Shown here piece by piece: positions 1 to 12,716 of a stretch of DNA of 64,000 nt. The position numbers and the translations under genes were made by a program. Within the stretch, counting starts at the first letter, position 1. Each line of letters opens with the position of its first letter. The stretch covers positions 1 through 64,000 of the forward strand of contig MCGE01000030.1 in the NCBI GenBank assembly GCA_002105175.1, read 5' to 3'. The notes below the pieces were generated by a model. It saw only the letters and a list, made by a program, of their open reading frames with translations, was not told the origin of the DNA and did not search any database. Origin of the DNA: Absidia repens (lineage: Eukaryota; Mucoromycota; Mucoromycetes; Mucorales; Cunninghamellaceae).

Positions 1-1352
1 CACAGCTATGGACCCTTCTAATGCATAGACAGTTTCCCCTTTGCCAAACCGATATCCAACCGTTGATAATAGTCCATTATTTGATTTCACAGGCGACTTT
101 CCGACGTTGAGCACCATGAATGCCCCTGTTCCATATGTATTCTTGGCCTCTCCTTTTTCGAAGCATTGTTGACCCACAAAAGCAGCTTGCTGATCACCAA
201 GACACCCAGCAATTGGAATACCTTCTAAAGGTCCCCATCTAGCTTCACCATATACTTCAGAGGAGGATACTATCTTTGGTAAGACATGATCTGGAACGCC
301 GAAAAATCTAACGGACAAAGAAAAAAACAAAGAAATTGATATCCCCAGGTTAAAAATGTAGTTTATGTATTCATTAGGAGGGGGGGGGGTTACTTACTCT
401 AACAAACGTTCATCCCATTCACAGGTTTCCAAATTCATAAACATTGTCCGACTTGCATTCGTCACATCAGTAACATGAATTCCCCCTTGAATACCACCAG
501 TAAGATTCTATGTAAATAATAATAATAATAATAAACAACCAAAATCAAGGACTATGTCCGATCCCCCCCTAACCACTACCCACACCTCTCACATTCTACT
601 TACCCAAATAAGCCATGAATCTACTGTCCCAAACATCGCCCGTTTGTTCTTGACAGCTTCCTTGACCTTGTCGACATTTTTCATCAACCATTTGAGTTTG
701 ACAGCTGAAAAATAATTATGAAGAGGTAAACCACAAATGCCTTGTATATCAAGTCCCACTTTTTCTTGTTTGCGTTTGAGTTTTTCAACCAATCGAGTTG
801 TTCTTGAATCACACCAGACAATGGCATTGTAAAGGGGTTCACCTGTATTGCGATCCCATACGATAGTTGTTTCTCGTTGATTCGTTATTCCAAAAGCTGT
901 TTGAAAGAAAAGAAATAATAAAAATGAGCAAGTTCATGAGTATATTTTCAACTTCTCCCTGTCACCTCTCCCCCCCCCACACACACAGATATATTGACAC
1001 CTTGCATATCATTTCTATACCTTTGATATGAGACAAAGTACGCCCCATCATACCCATTGTCCTGAACACTTCATCAGCACATCGTATTGCTGTATCCAGA
1101 AGCTCATAAGGGTCATGTTCAACCCAACTAAGCGACAAGGGAAAAAAAACAATAGTTTAAATAGACGTTTTTTTTTTTTTTTTTTTTTTTTTTGCCTCGA
1201 CCTATTTTTTTGCGAGCTTACCCGGATTTTGGATATATTTGTTCATAGTCCAACTGATGGGAGGTAATTAGTTTTCCTTTGTCGTTGAATACATGGAAGC
1301 GAGTTGTGGTGGTACCTTGATCAATGGCACCAATATAGGTATTGTTGGGCAT
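1..1352 (-). CDS. Glycerol kinase (FGGY family), 3' end outside window
   Basis: Phosphorylates glycerol to glycerol-3-phosphate with ATP, the entry step of glycerol catabolism. Five exons are visible: 1222-1352, 1021-1127, 604-896, 398-507 and 1-307; the C-terminal part runs off the window. The ATG at 1350-1352 opens directly on the N-terminal phosphate-binding motif ([14 protein letters not shown]). Further family landmarks are [40 protein letters not shown] and a [10 protein letters not shown] phosphate motif. Frame is kept through all four introns. The frame stays open 5' of this ATG for 74 more codons, but that stretch is translated poly-T and is taken as 5'UTR. Family assignment is firm; exon edges were set by eye from GT-AG sites and continuity. 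Confidence 0.95.
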
Positions 1353-2693
1353 AACGTTTGTGTATTGTTTGTGGAAGAAGCTGAAAAAAAAAAAAAAAAA
1401 AAAAAAAAAAAGATGAGACCAGAGGCGCCTGAAAAAAAAAAAAAAAAAATCGATATCGCCCGGCAATTTAAATGCCGATTGCACTAAGCTGGGGGATTTT
1501 TTTTTGTTTCGATGGGAAATCATGCGAATTATGTTAACCCAGCAATGTGCGGCATTTATTCTAGCAATTGACACATGCCGTGTAAAAAATGGCTAATAGC
1601 TTACCAACCTAAAAGCCTTTACTCTGAACCAATCATCATCACCATCATTGGCATCCTTTGTCGGGTGTTATTGAGGTCGCATAGGAGAGAGTGACTCGAT
1701 GGGAAGAAAACGTGGGGTAAGAATGTCAGTATAACAATGGCAATAAATTAACGTCATCATCATCATCCTACTGTACGTGCTAGTGAGCTGCTTTTAGTCT
1801 TGGCTGAATAAATAAAAATGAATAACCGATGTGGTTCTTTCCATTTAAAGAGTCGAACGGGATCTTTCAAAATGAAGGGTCTATACCAACCACGAAGTAT
1901 CAAACCCAAATCACGTGTAAATGTCGTACCAGAACTTCTTTGAATCTAGGAAAAATGTTGTATGATCTAAAAATAGTATCGCCGAGATAAATCGAGCATT
2001 TAACCATCACATAGTAAATATACATATATATATGAATTATATGATTTCAAAATGCATAACGTAAAATTTCACACCTTGGCAAAAAAGTCTTGGCTACCTA
2101 TTTTCAAATAATCCCTCCACTGAAATAGAAGGGCTCCCTGATTTTCTTGATAAAAATTTATGCAAATTTCCAATATCAATATCGGTTCGGATCAAAAAAA
2201 AACTTTTTTATATTCCCATGGAATCGAGGGTCTATTTATTTTTAATCATGTTGGACAAAATCTGTTGGACAAATCAATGAATAATAAATGCTTATTTGTG
2301 TAACTTTATTAAAAATAACAAACAATGAATGGAATCTAATACTACGGATGAATAATAATAAAAACGACTGGTGGATGGGCATTAAAATAAAAAAGAATGG
2401 GAATGGTTCTAAATAAAAAGGGTAACTTTTTTTTCTAATGGACGAGAGGAAGGGCGAGTGGTCTATATCTAAAGTATAAAGCGAAGGGAAGGGTATATTA
2501 TATAAAAAATGATGATTTGCATGAGTCTAAGAATGGCATAATAAATAGGCAGCTTAATAATAATAGGCATAGTTCTACTTGAGTAATGGAGAGGGCAGGG
2601 GGAGGGGAATAACAATAAAGGAGAGGGTTCTATATGTAATTTTTTTTTTTTGGAAATCCATTTATCCGAATGAGCTGGCAGATGAGATATAAC
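1353..2693. other. Intergenic: promoter of glycerol kinase and 3' flank of Zn2Cys6 gene
   Basis: No gene seen. Holds two poly-A runs (1383-1411 and 1432-1449), which generate spurious Lys/Phe reading frames, and AT-rich DNA. The part next to 2694 is probably the 3'UTR of the minus-strand regulator gene. Confidence 0.6.
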
Positions 2694-3833
2694 CTAACAG
2701 AAGGGTATGTATTGTGTAGGTTGAGGAATGTAATCTTCTTGTTGCTGATACTGATGATAAACAGGTTGGGCCAAATTTGGTGCAGCAAAGTTGAAAGTAT
2801 TGGAAGTAGGTGTAGTTGACCAGTTGAGAATTGGCGTATCAAGTAAGGGCATCATCATCATTCCATCAAAGTCCAAATCTTCTTGTTTTGTTAGTGCATC
2901 CATATCGGCGGGAATCAAATCATTAATTGCAATCATGGATTGAAGTACATCTTGAGGCAGGGGCATATTGGACGATGCCGGTGAAATAGAAAACGATGAC
3001 GAAACTGGAGATGCATAATGATCGGCCACTGAGTTCGTTAAAGGTGAGGGTGTACTATTCACAGATGACTGTTGGTAAAACTGTTGATCGATAGGAGATG
3101 ACGAGTAGTATGGAGTGGTATATGAATCATTCCCAATGGTGAGATCCGTCGAAAAGCATGCTGATTCTTGTTGAGGTTGGGATTCGTATTGTTGACCCTG
3201 ATACGTGGTATATTGGATTTGATTGAACTGCTGGCTATTTTGTTCATATTTAAAAGGTTGAGGCTGTTGATATTGTTGTTGATTCACGATTTGGGTATTA
3301 TCAAGCCACTTGAAATCTTGGTCAAAGTAAAATGGTTTGTCTTGATCATTGGACTGGAGTTGATTGGCCGCATTTGTCACTATTAAAAAGGAGAGCATGG
3401 TTAAAACCACGTTTTTTGTATGATATAATTTATTAAATCCCCTTACCATTTTTTGGTTGGCGTTTCTTATAGGGACCACGTTTCACGCCCCTTAATCGTT
3501 CCTTTCTGGGAGAATCCACACAAGTGCTTTCAATTCCAAGTTTGATACACCGTTGACATGCACGTCCTTCATCACATTTTTTGCAAGCTTTTTGACAGTT
3601 GACTATTATGGTAGGAGTAAAACAAAAACAAAAAAGACGGCGTTAATAAATCATAATACATATAATAATTCATTGCTTTGATACTTACTACAGGCGTTTT
3701 TAACTTGTCTTCGCTTTGATTCCTTTACTTTTTTTGACCTTTTAGTTGAAGACGTGATGATAGTAGGCATGTCAGCAGCAGCGATAGGTACTTGGCTAGG
3801 CAAAGTATACAAAGGTTGAATGTTTTTCTGCAT
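2694..3833 (-). CDS. Zn(2)Cys(6) transcription factor, Ert1/AcuK-like zinc cluster
   Basis: Predicted sequence-specific DNA-binding regulator of 328 residues in three exons: 3689-3833, 3447-3602 and 2694-3379. The zinc cluster is split by intron 1. Its six cysteines are C48, C51, C58, C64, C67 and C76 (spacing C-x2-C-x6-C-x5-C-x2-C-x8-C), with one extra cysteine at 55. A basic segment precedes it (KRSKKVKESKRRQVK) and a basic linker follows (KRGPYKKRQ). The rest is Gln/Tyr/Ser-rich with an acidic, hydrophobic stretch near residues 240-280, typical of activation regions. The CxNCQKAxxxCD start resembles the Ert1/AcuK/Rds2 gluconeogenesis class; that subfamily call is inference. Start is the first ATG of the only frame that splices into the zinc cluster. 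Confidence 0.85.
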
Positions 3834-6808
3834 AGTGAAAATTAATAAAAGGAAAAGAGCTTGAATAGATAGTGCGTTTAAATGATATAAAAAAAAAATT
3901 AATGAAGAAAGGAAGCAAAAAAAGCTCTTTATATAAAAATAAATTCTTTTTAATCCCCGCTATGTTTTAGTCCCAGTGATTTGGTTGGTTCTTATTCCAG
4001 GTCCATAATTCCTCACCCCACTTCCGCTCACATGGGCCTTCTTTTTTGGTTTCAGCAGATCGACAATCAATAGAAGAATCGTTCCGCATCTTATTATTCT
4101 AGTATATACTTGTTCCTTCTTGCTTTTTTTTTTTACATAATCATACATATGCAAACGCTCCTTGTTTCCCCCCCCCTCGCCCTGTGTGAGACTGATTTTA
4201 AAATGACACGTTCAAAATTGTTTCTCCTTTGGATATACTATCCTCTTTAACATCCCTTCAAAGTCATCTCCATTGTTCCAAAAGAAAAGGTCCAAGTAAA
4301 CAACATTTCACAAGGCTGCGTTATTGTTTTTTCTTTTTTTCTTTTTGGAGAGCAAATGGGCTACACAAGCATCAACCAAATGAACGTGCGTTTTGTGAAT
4401 AAGCTGCCGGTTAGATATCACTTAAGGGAAGAAAACGACACCAATGTCTATAGATGGTAAGAATCTATTTTGAATGGTGTCACCAACGGATGGACACGTT
4501 GCTGATGAATCAGCGTTATCCCTTTTTCTGCTCTTTTGCGTTACATTAAGTTTTGTCATCATTGCTATTCTGCCTAATTGCCACGCAAACCTCTAAATTT
4601 TTAGGCGGGTTCACTCCTTCCCTTTCTGTGCCCCATCCCCTTTTATCACCAGTTACCAAGAATTTGTTACATTGGGATGACGCGAAGACAGCGGCATTTA
4701 AATTTTCACAACGTGGTTTTTTTTTTTTTTTTGCCATACTGCATTCTTTAAAAATAATACAATAAAGTGGGCAATGCGAGGCTATAACATTAAGCATTAT
4801 CAACGTGCATTAAAGTTAACAGCATCGTATTTTCCCGTTATGAGTATAGACAAAGGTGGAACAATCAGTTCAATTTAGCTATTTGGTGAGAAGAAATGAA
4901 AAAAAAACTACCCCTTTTTACAATTTCATCTCCGAATAAGGTTAATAACCATTTTTAGGATAACCTTCATAAATTTCCCTTGTTCTAATACATTATGTAT
5001 TATCTGTCAATATATTTTTTCAGGCTTACAATTACCGGATATTTGGTTTTTATTTTGTTTCTGGAAATATTGTGCTGGACAAACTCACTGTCTATGTGAC
5101 CAACCCATTTCATTTACGAATCAATATACAATTTATCCTAGAGTACTGCCATTTTTCCTAGTGAGAGAAAAAAAAAAAAAAAGGAGGGGCGGCCAAAAGT
5201 TTATTTTCCTTTAGTCATGATATTGTAATTGGAAGATCAAGATCAAAAAGGGACCTTAGTATATGGAAAGGTGACGAATTTGACGTTTCGTAATCAACAA
5301 AAAGAATCTAGGAGAAAGGGATCATGCTTTAATTTTAGATAACAATGCTCCACGATTAAACGATTATCCGCTGATTTTCCTTAAACAACCATCGAATCCC
5401 AAACTTTAACACTCACTTTCAGGAACCTTTTTCCAGAATGTGCTTTGATCGCGGGGCAAAAAAAAAGGAACCAACTCCTATTTGCTTTCATTAGCATGAC
5501 CTGTTTTCTTTTTTCTCGGGAGCCCATCCTTATTTAGTTTTGCTCCCGATGTTTTCTTACTGTATTTCAAGTTAAAATTTTTATTTTTTTGTATACGGCG
5601 CACTCATTGCTCCTTAGCTGTGTGGAAAATCAAATGCTAATGATTTTCTGGCCAATCAAAAACATAGAACCCCTTTCCCCCATTTTTCGGTTCGTAGCGA
5701 AAATTTTTCTTTTGAATCAGACATGTTTTCCCTCACTCCTTAATTAAAATACCCCTCATTTTTGGAAAAGTATGCAGAGAATAGCACGTTGCCGCCCTTG
5801 CCACTGTGATCCGCATCATATTCGGCTCGTCCCATGCTGCAGCATTAGTATATATGAAAAAAATGATCCATCTCCGCTTGGTCTGAAACCTGTTTATTCC
5901 TGAAGTGAAGAATGTAGCACAAAATGAGCCATATTTCAACTGTCGTACATTTTATGTCATTTTTTTTTTTTTTCGTTATACACCATATGTATATGCAGTG
6001 GAATATTGGACAGCGGTTATTATGTATACCTTCATTATATACATATATTGATGTGATCTACTGAAAGAAGGGAACCCCACAGTCAATTGAGTCTTTAAAA
6101 AACAATCCATGTGATGTAAGAAAAAGATGCCACTTTCATCACGAGGTGTTTGATAATTACTGCCACAAAAAAAAAAAAAAAAAAAAAACCTGAGGTTTTT
6201 CTCGTTCCTGACTTTTTTCCCTCTATTCATGCGGTCAGTCAAACTCCGACAACCTAAGGGGTGGACTGGGGTCATCATAACTAACCGCTCCCCACCGTTT
6301 CTATTTGTTTGTTGGCAGTAAATCAATCTCCCCCATTCATCATAAATAATATTGATCGGTAGATTATTTTGACGAGGTAAACAATGTGAGTTAATTGTAT
6401 TTTAGTTTAATAGTCCAAATATCATCCTCTGTCGCTTCGCCAAAAAAATTGTAAGAGACAACTGCAAAACTCACTTTCACTGATCAAACACTTTTCGCTT
6501 CAAACATTTTCAACAAAAAGACATACATATTTGTGTACACGTAACCAAAAAAAGTCAGGTGGCATTTTATTTATATAACAATCATCATCATCAACAACAA
6601 TGTCCTAATAATAAAAAAAAGAAAGAGTAATAAAAGATAGTAATGTTCTATATCGTAATAATAATAAAATAATAATAAGTGAGACCAATAAACATCATTA
6701 AGAACAAAGAAAATATAAACTAATGGTACAAAAAAAAAGAAGAAAAAGAAAAGCTCATATAATTACTACAGCTAACACTAATGATTCCACTATCCAATAG
6801 CAGGTTTT
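3834..6808. other. Long intergenic stretch, no gene recognised
   Basis: Almost 3 kb with only short open frames on both strands, many running through poly-T or poly-A (4720-4732, 5167-5181, 6166-6187). No splice-linked frame, tRNA-like fold or repeat shared with the rest of the window was found. It contains the upstream region of the Zn2Cys6 gene and, near 6809, the 3' flank of the Ser-rich gene. Confidence 0.5.
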
Positions 6809-7366
6809 CTAAGTATGATCCAGCCAGGCATCAGGTTGCATGATTCTTGAGAGTCGATATTTCACACCAAGGTAGCTGAGGTAGTTGGTTTTTGGAAACA
6901 CCCGAACCCGTTTGACATGAGGGAAGTTTGTGTCCGTAATATCTACAAAGGTGCCACCCAAGGAAAGTGTTTGCTCCAGTTTCTTTTGGTTATCTGTATC
7001 AAAAGGCGTCCACCGCTCCTCCAGAAATACCAGCCAAGTAAAATAGGATGAGGATGCAGAAGATGACGATGACGACGACGACGTGGAAGTGGATGTTGAG
7101 AAGGACGAGGTAGATATATACGAATGGGTGGATGAATAAGAGGAAGATAGGGCCGATGGTGCCGTTGTAATGGTAGGTGATACCTTGGACTTTGTAAACG
7201 GTGGCGGCATCTTTATGGAAGCTGACGTCGTAATGGTAATAGGTGGAGGTAATGGTTGATGATAATGGTTGACCAGCGGTGGAATTGATGGAGCCATTGT
7301 CTGTTGTAGATGCTGATCGTAAACTATCGTTCGAGATTTTTCCATATTGTGAGAAATATTCGCCAT
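6809..7366 (-). CDS. Ser-rich protein with conserved-looking C-terminal region, function unknown
   Basis: Single-exon frame of 185 codons with a true ATG at 7364-7366. Residues 1-70 are Pro/Thr-rich, 73-107 a Ser/Thr run. Residues about 108-180 look like a folded domain rich in aromatic and hydrophobic positions (for example WLVFLEERWTPFD, LEQTLSLGGTFVDI, YLSYLGVKYRLSR). The spacing of aromatic residues loosely recalls WWE-type domains, but I cannot establish that. Contrast between a low-complexity front and an ordered C-terminus argues for a real protein. No signal peptide or membrane segment. Function not assignable from sequence alone. Confidence 0.6.
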   Translation of the reverse strand: MANISHNMEKSRTIVYDQHLQQTMAPSIPPLVNHYHQPLPPPITITTSASIKMPPPFTKSKVSPTITTAPSALSSSYSSTHSYISTSSFSTSTSTSSSSSSSSASSSYFTWLVFLEERWTPFDTDNQKKLEQTLSLGGTFVDITDTNFPHVKRVRVFPKTNYLSYLGVKYRLSRIMQPDAWLDHT

Positions 7367-7927
7367 TCAATATAGGTAGGAGGGGAATACCAAATCAGTC
7401 GATAGTCGATGATGGACAAGGGGAGAAAAAAGAAAGAAATTATTTCCCAAACTATGGAAGGAAGGAAAAAAAGGATTTCAGTATTTTGTGATAATTTCGT
7501 GCTACAGCATCATGACACGCGACCATCCCCGTATGATCCTTTTTTCAAACATAGTCCCCTTTCCTCCATATCAAAAGGCTCCCGCCTATATCCTTGTTTT
7601 GAGGGTGGGAAGCCTTTTTATTACAATCCCCCTAAACCTAACAAGCATTCTGTAGCTTATATATGACTTGCCTTCTTATAAAATTATTCCGTTGTTTCCA
7701 GTGTCGAGCTAAAATAAAAAATAAAAACATAGAAAAAGCAAAACAGTTCATATCATATGAATATGAATAACCCTTCCCCAAGTAAACAATCGCCAAGTAC
7801 TTACATGTTGTCAGTTATAGTGATTGTTGAATAGTTTATATTCAGTATGGACTTCAATCGATTAGTAGGAAGCGAAATAACAAAGAATGGTTGAATAAGG
7901 AAAGGAGAGAGAAAGAGAGAGAGAGAG

Positions 7928-7962
<35 letters not shown>

Positions 7963-8387
7963 GGGCAATTGACAATAAAAAAACGTAGGAGCCTTTTTTT
8001 TTTCAAAAACAACAATAACAGGAATCAGCCTCCCATGGGATCGAAAAGGCTATAATGACGATATCTGACAAAATGTTGTATAATATCATGTAGAGACGCT
8101 TTCCCGTTTGTGAGCCAATCATGGGTTATGAAAACAAAGACAATGTGAACAGATCGGCAAAACAATACTCCCGTCTTCCCATGATATTTTAACATATATC
8201 CTTTGCAAGTTTGCATCTTGAAACTTACCTTTTGATATAATATCATACATGACTGAAGTATAACATGTGTTCTTGCACCTTCTCTTGATAAAAAAAAAAG
8301 TAAGCATCAAACCGTAATAGTATGTTTCAGCTGGGACTCACAATCAACGTAGGAGAGGTCAAAATATAATTCAAACCCCGTACACGT
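7367..8387. other. Intergenic, upstream of Ser-rich gene
   Basis: No gene seen. Includes a GA-rich tract followed by poly-A (7905-7955). The right edge runs into the inverted-repeat block that starts near 8388. Confidence 0.5.
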
Positions 8388-10418
8388 GAATTATATTTAC
8401 TCCTATTTTTTTTTTTAAAAAAAAAACTTCTTTTTCTCTCGCCGCCATTCAACTTCTTTGAGGCCATGTTGGACTTAGAATAGTGTCAGGACTAGTTTAG
8501 AAGGGCTTTCAGCTCAGGGATTATAAGATTCATGGGGAAACCCTTTCATTTTGGATTCAGGATTTAGGACCACCACTAGTTGGTTCTTTAAAGTCCTCAT
8601 TGGCTTAGTTCAGTATTAGTTAGCCCATATTTTGAATCTATATTGAATAAAATATGTCTTTTTTTTTATATTCTTCAATGAAAATATTGCATTGGTTTCT
8701 TTTATGTTTTGCATTGTACAATAGATCCCATCTGCCAAAGTCCATTTAAATAATGTTGATAGATGTCATGCTTCAATACAAGACGCCCATTTATAGCCTT
8801 TCTCATGTCTGGTCTGTCTGCTGCAGTATATTAAATTCCCTTCTATAATTGTCCTTCCATTTTACATGTGGTATTCTAGTTATATTTTATTCCATTTTCA
8901 CTTATTATATGACCTTATATTTGAAATTATCATTCATAAACTATGTTTTTTTTTTAGTTAGTAATGTAATATGGATTGTTCCTTTTATATACTATCAATA
9001 AATTGTTTTCATGACCTTGGTTATTCTGTCATTGGCATATATACATTTTTGTTCGGGCTCAGCAAAAAAGTGAAGTGACTCTTCGTTACTACAGTTATTG
9101 ATATTCAATTTCAAAACATTCTTCTGTTTGCAAAACTTGATCTACTTAGCAATAGAGAAATTGCTGATGTGTAATTTCTGATAAAATTAGACAAATCTGC
9201 TCCATTTTGCAACTTGATAATCATTTTCTTATACCTTAAGTCTTCAAGCTGAAAAAATAGTCATAGTGAGTGAACTAAAATGTACCTGTTTGGTAGCACA
9301 ATCATGAAACAATTACAATAGTGACATATTTATTATCTGATGAGTTAGAGGATGGTCGATAAAAGATCATCTTTTATTGAAGCATATTGGTAGATATAAA
9401 AATTTCATTGTAGCAAGGCATTAAATGGAAAGATATATTGCAGGAAGCATGTGGAAGACTAATGTCAGCTTCGAAGGATGATCACAATAACCTAAAAAGA
9501 CCACTTCAAAATGGGAGCTAATATACTGCACAGTGCATGGTATGAAAATACTATGAATGGATATATTTACTGAAGCACAATAATGGCCAATACTAATAAA
9601 ATGAGGGTAGCGGTAGTAAAAACGCATCAGTTGCACAAATCAAGTGAGGAACTAATGTGGCATTTTTCGTTGAAGAAAGTAGAGAGAAACATGCCTTAGT
9701 CAAATAATATATGTATATACAAACCAAGGCAGACCAATACTAAACTAATACTGAACCAAGCTAATACAGTCTCAAAAGCCAGCGAATGGCAGCCCTAAAG
9801 CCTTGATCCAAAATGAAAGGGTTTCTCCATAGGGGACCAGGCAAATCTCATTACTAATGTATCTCATAACTTTCTCTACATCCTTGTGGAGTCCTCCTGC
9901 TGATGTTACTTTGTTAACTATTTAGTAAGATTACTATGATATGCCATTTGATATTGTATCCTTTTACTCCGAATGGAAGAAAGATAAGAAAAAGGAAATA
10001 ATTCTCTTTTTAGAATAAATACAGAGCGATCGTATTTTTTTTATTAATAGTGGTGGAAATCAATCAAGATTTACTTTATCTCCTTGTTGGTAGATGGCAA
10101 TCAAGTTTTACCGCCAAACTATTCTCCTGCATTTCCACAAATCAAGTGCATATGAACGGGGCCTTCATCTCAAAACACTATCTGAATCAAGTCTAGAAAG
10201 TACTCCAACATTATTCCATTTGTCATTATACAGTAACACAGCACACTATACCCTTAAGACATAGAAAATATTTATTCGATACAATAAAATACAAACTGTT
10301 TGCTTTTATGACATCATTATCCATCCATTATTTTGTCTCAACAAAACACCTTTTGAAGATGTACAATGACCCTGTCTTTCTCAATTTGTAATGTGTACAG
10401 TTTATATATGTATGTATA

Positions 10419-10515
<97 letters not shown>

Positions 10516-11386
10516 GTACGAGAAAAAAATAGTATGATAGTGACATTTTTGATTATATCATGAGTCAGAAGATGGTTAATAAAAGGCATACTTTATTGAA
10601 GATGTTGGCAGATACTAAAACTAAAGACGCGGGGCTCATAGAAACAGGGAGTTTAAAGGAATGGTCTATTGGACGAAGTCTAAATAAGTCTAAAGTGTAG
10701 TTCGAATGGTAGTCAACGCTGATATAATGACACACTTGATTAAAAGGCATTGGTAGATGCTAATACTAAAGACGTTGGGTTGATTGTAACTTAGGATTCC
10801 GTAGAAGGATCTACTAAACGAAGCATGAGGAAGTGGAATAAGTGATTCGAAGGTTCGCCAACACTAATCCAATGGTACAACAGTAAATTGGATCTAAAAT
10901 AATTGTACTGTACAAAGAATGTGGAAGACTAAAGGTCATTTAATATTGAAGCGTAACATCTGTCAGCACTAATCTACAAGGGAGATGGTAAAAGGAAATC
11001 TATTATATTGTAATGTATATGGCAAGAGAAAACCTATCGGAATATTTTTCACTAAAGGGTGTAAAAAGAGACATATTTTATTCAAATGTAGATACAAGCT
11101 ATAGATAAACCAAGACTACACTAAGCTAATGAAGGCTCCAAAAGGCCAACTAATGGTGGGTCTAAATCCTGGATCCAAAATGAAGGGGTTTCCCTATGCA
11201 TCTTGTAATCCCTGAGCTGAAAACCCTTCTAAACTAGTCCTGACACTATTTTAAGTCCAACATGACTTCAAAGAAGTTAAATGATGAAGGGAAAAAAAGA
11301 AAAAAAAAAAAAAAAAAGAGAAGAAAGAAAAAGAAAAAGAAAAGAGAGAAGGCGGAGGATTGGAAAATAAATAGAATTTCACGTGG
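8388..11386. mobile_element. Composite 1 of dispersed repeat family A, facing ~200-bp arms, non-coding
   Basis: Left arm (about 8455-8660) is the reverse complement of the right arm (about 11050-11285). Shared landmarks include a block ending in cttctaaactag, the string gagctgaaaacc and the words tgaagg/aaaggggtttcc. Outside the arms the match continues through a poly-purine tract to a CACGTG word at both ends (8390 and 11380). A third, truncated right arm lies at 9657-9840. Between the arms is AT-rich, non-coding DNA made of related modules containing tttattgaag (9380, 10596) plus a hexamer satellite at 10405-10518. No transposase frame. Most simply a non-autonomous inverted-repeat element, possibly several nested copies; exact ends and target duplication not resolved. 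Confidence 0.7.
10405..10518. repeat. Hexanucleotide satellite (GTATGT)n, ~18 copies
   Basis: Near-perfect tandem gtatgt units inside composite 1. The unit length of six leaves several frames open on both strands as Thr-His or Val-Tyr repeats; those frames are artefacts. Confidence 0.95.
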
Positions 11387-12716
11387 TCGGCATTTGAAAA
11401 GTTTTTTTGTCTTTTGTGTGGATTTGGTTAACGATTATTGGAGTTTAGTTGACCCATTCACTGCAGAATAGCTTTGTTAATGATTATTATACAGGAAGAT
11501 ATCCCTTCCAACATACATATAAACGGTTAAATGTCTTACATTTAGACATATATCATAGATCAGTTTAGGTAGTTTAGCTGTCACAGTTTATACCTGCTTG
11601 TGAATAAAATATGTCTTGTCTTTTTAGCTTTACATCGTCCCTCATACGTTTAATTTGTCTTGTCTAATGGATATACCTACCCTGCACTGAAAATTACTTG
11701 CGCATGTAGGAAAAAAAAAAAAAAAAAAAACTCCAATGTGTGTTCAATCCCCCAAGAGGCTTGGTGCTAGGAAACTCGGTCAACCGTCGTGCTCAGCGTT
11801 CCATTTACTATACTAGGGAAGGGAGAGAAATATTTCTTGAATGGTTTTAGAGAAGGGCCGCAGTGGATGCGCGAAAAAAGAGCTTTGAAGGACGTACATA
11901 GAAAAAGAAAAAGAAAAAGATGATGCTTGAAGAAGCACGGGACGTTAATTGTATCCCCGGCGTAACTTTGTACCTTGTAGTCTTTTTACTTCACCTTCAG
12001 TAGATAAAGTTTTATTGCCACATCAAAAAAATATCCTTATCATAGCAACCTCCATGAGGCCCGATTTTTCTATCCTTCTTGCTGAACGTACCAGGATGTA
12101 TTTGAAATTCTTTTGATGAGCGTTGATGTAGGACCAACCTAGTTATCATGAGTTAACGTATTACTCCAACCAAATATGTTCATGCTGCCGAACCTATCAT
12201 ACTGTCATAAACTAAGCTCCGTTGGGTTTTCCGAAATCGCAGTCGCCACCCGAATTTGAAGTCATGGCATCAACAATGGTTGTGCCACTGTATTCTTTAT
12301 TGTTGCAAGCAGTCCTGTATTTGATGCAGCGCATTCTATTTATGGACATGCATGCTTTCCTTTAAAAAGCCAGGTCATCTAAATTTGAGCAAAATATGGG
12401 TATGATCAAATGAATAAAATAGAGGTAGGTTTAAGTTTCATCAAATTCAACATATACATACACTTCCTACCACAGAGTGGTGATATGCAAACAATAAAAA
12501 AATAGAAATAGAAAAAATCAAGGGACAATGAAATTTTTTTTCACAAACGATACACAAATCAAGTCATCGGCATTTTTTGAATACAATGCGGATTTCATTG
12601 AAGAGAGTTTTTATTGGAGAATATTTTATTGAGGGATAATACACTAAAGGATAACAAGATAAGAGTATACAAAAAAAGAAGAAGAACTAAACTAACCGTC
12701 AAGGCAATCAAGTCGT
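11387..12716. other. Intergenic between repeat block and expansin-like gene
   Basis: No gene recognised. Contains poly-A at 11710-11730. The portion near 12500-12716 is probably the 3'UTR of the minus-strand expansin-like gene. Confidence 0.5.

Noticed and set aside
1353..1574. N-terminal extension of glycerol kinase from 1574
   Set aside because: Encodes poly-Phe from a T/A run; family proteins start right at the phosphate-binding motif.
5976..6326. 116-codon minus frame
   Set aside because: Passes through poly-T, has no protein-like composition, splice partner or family motif.
10328..10589. Several long frames of Thr-His, Thr-Tyr and Val-Tyr repeats
   Set aside because: They are translations of the (GTATGT)n satellite in different frames; no flanking coding signal.
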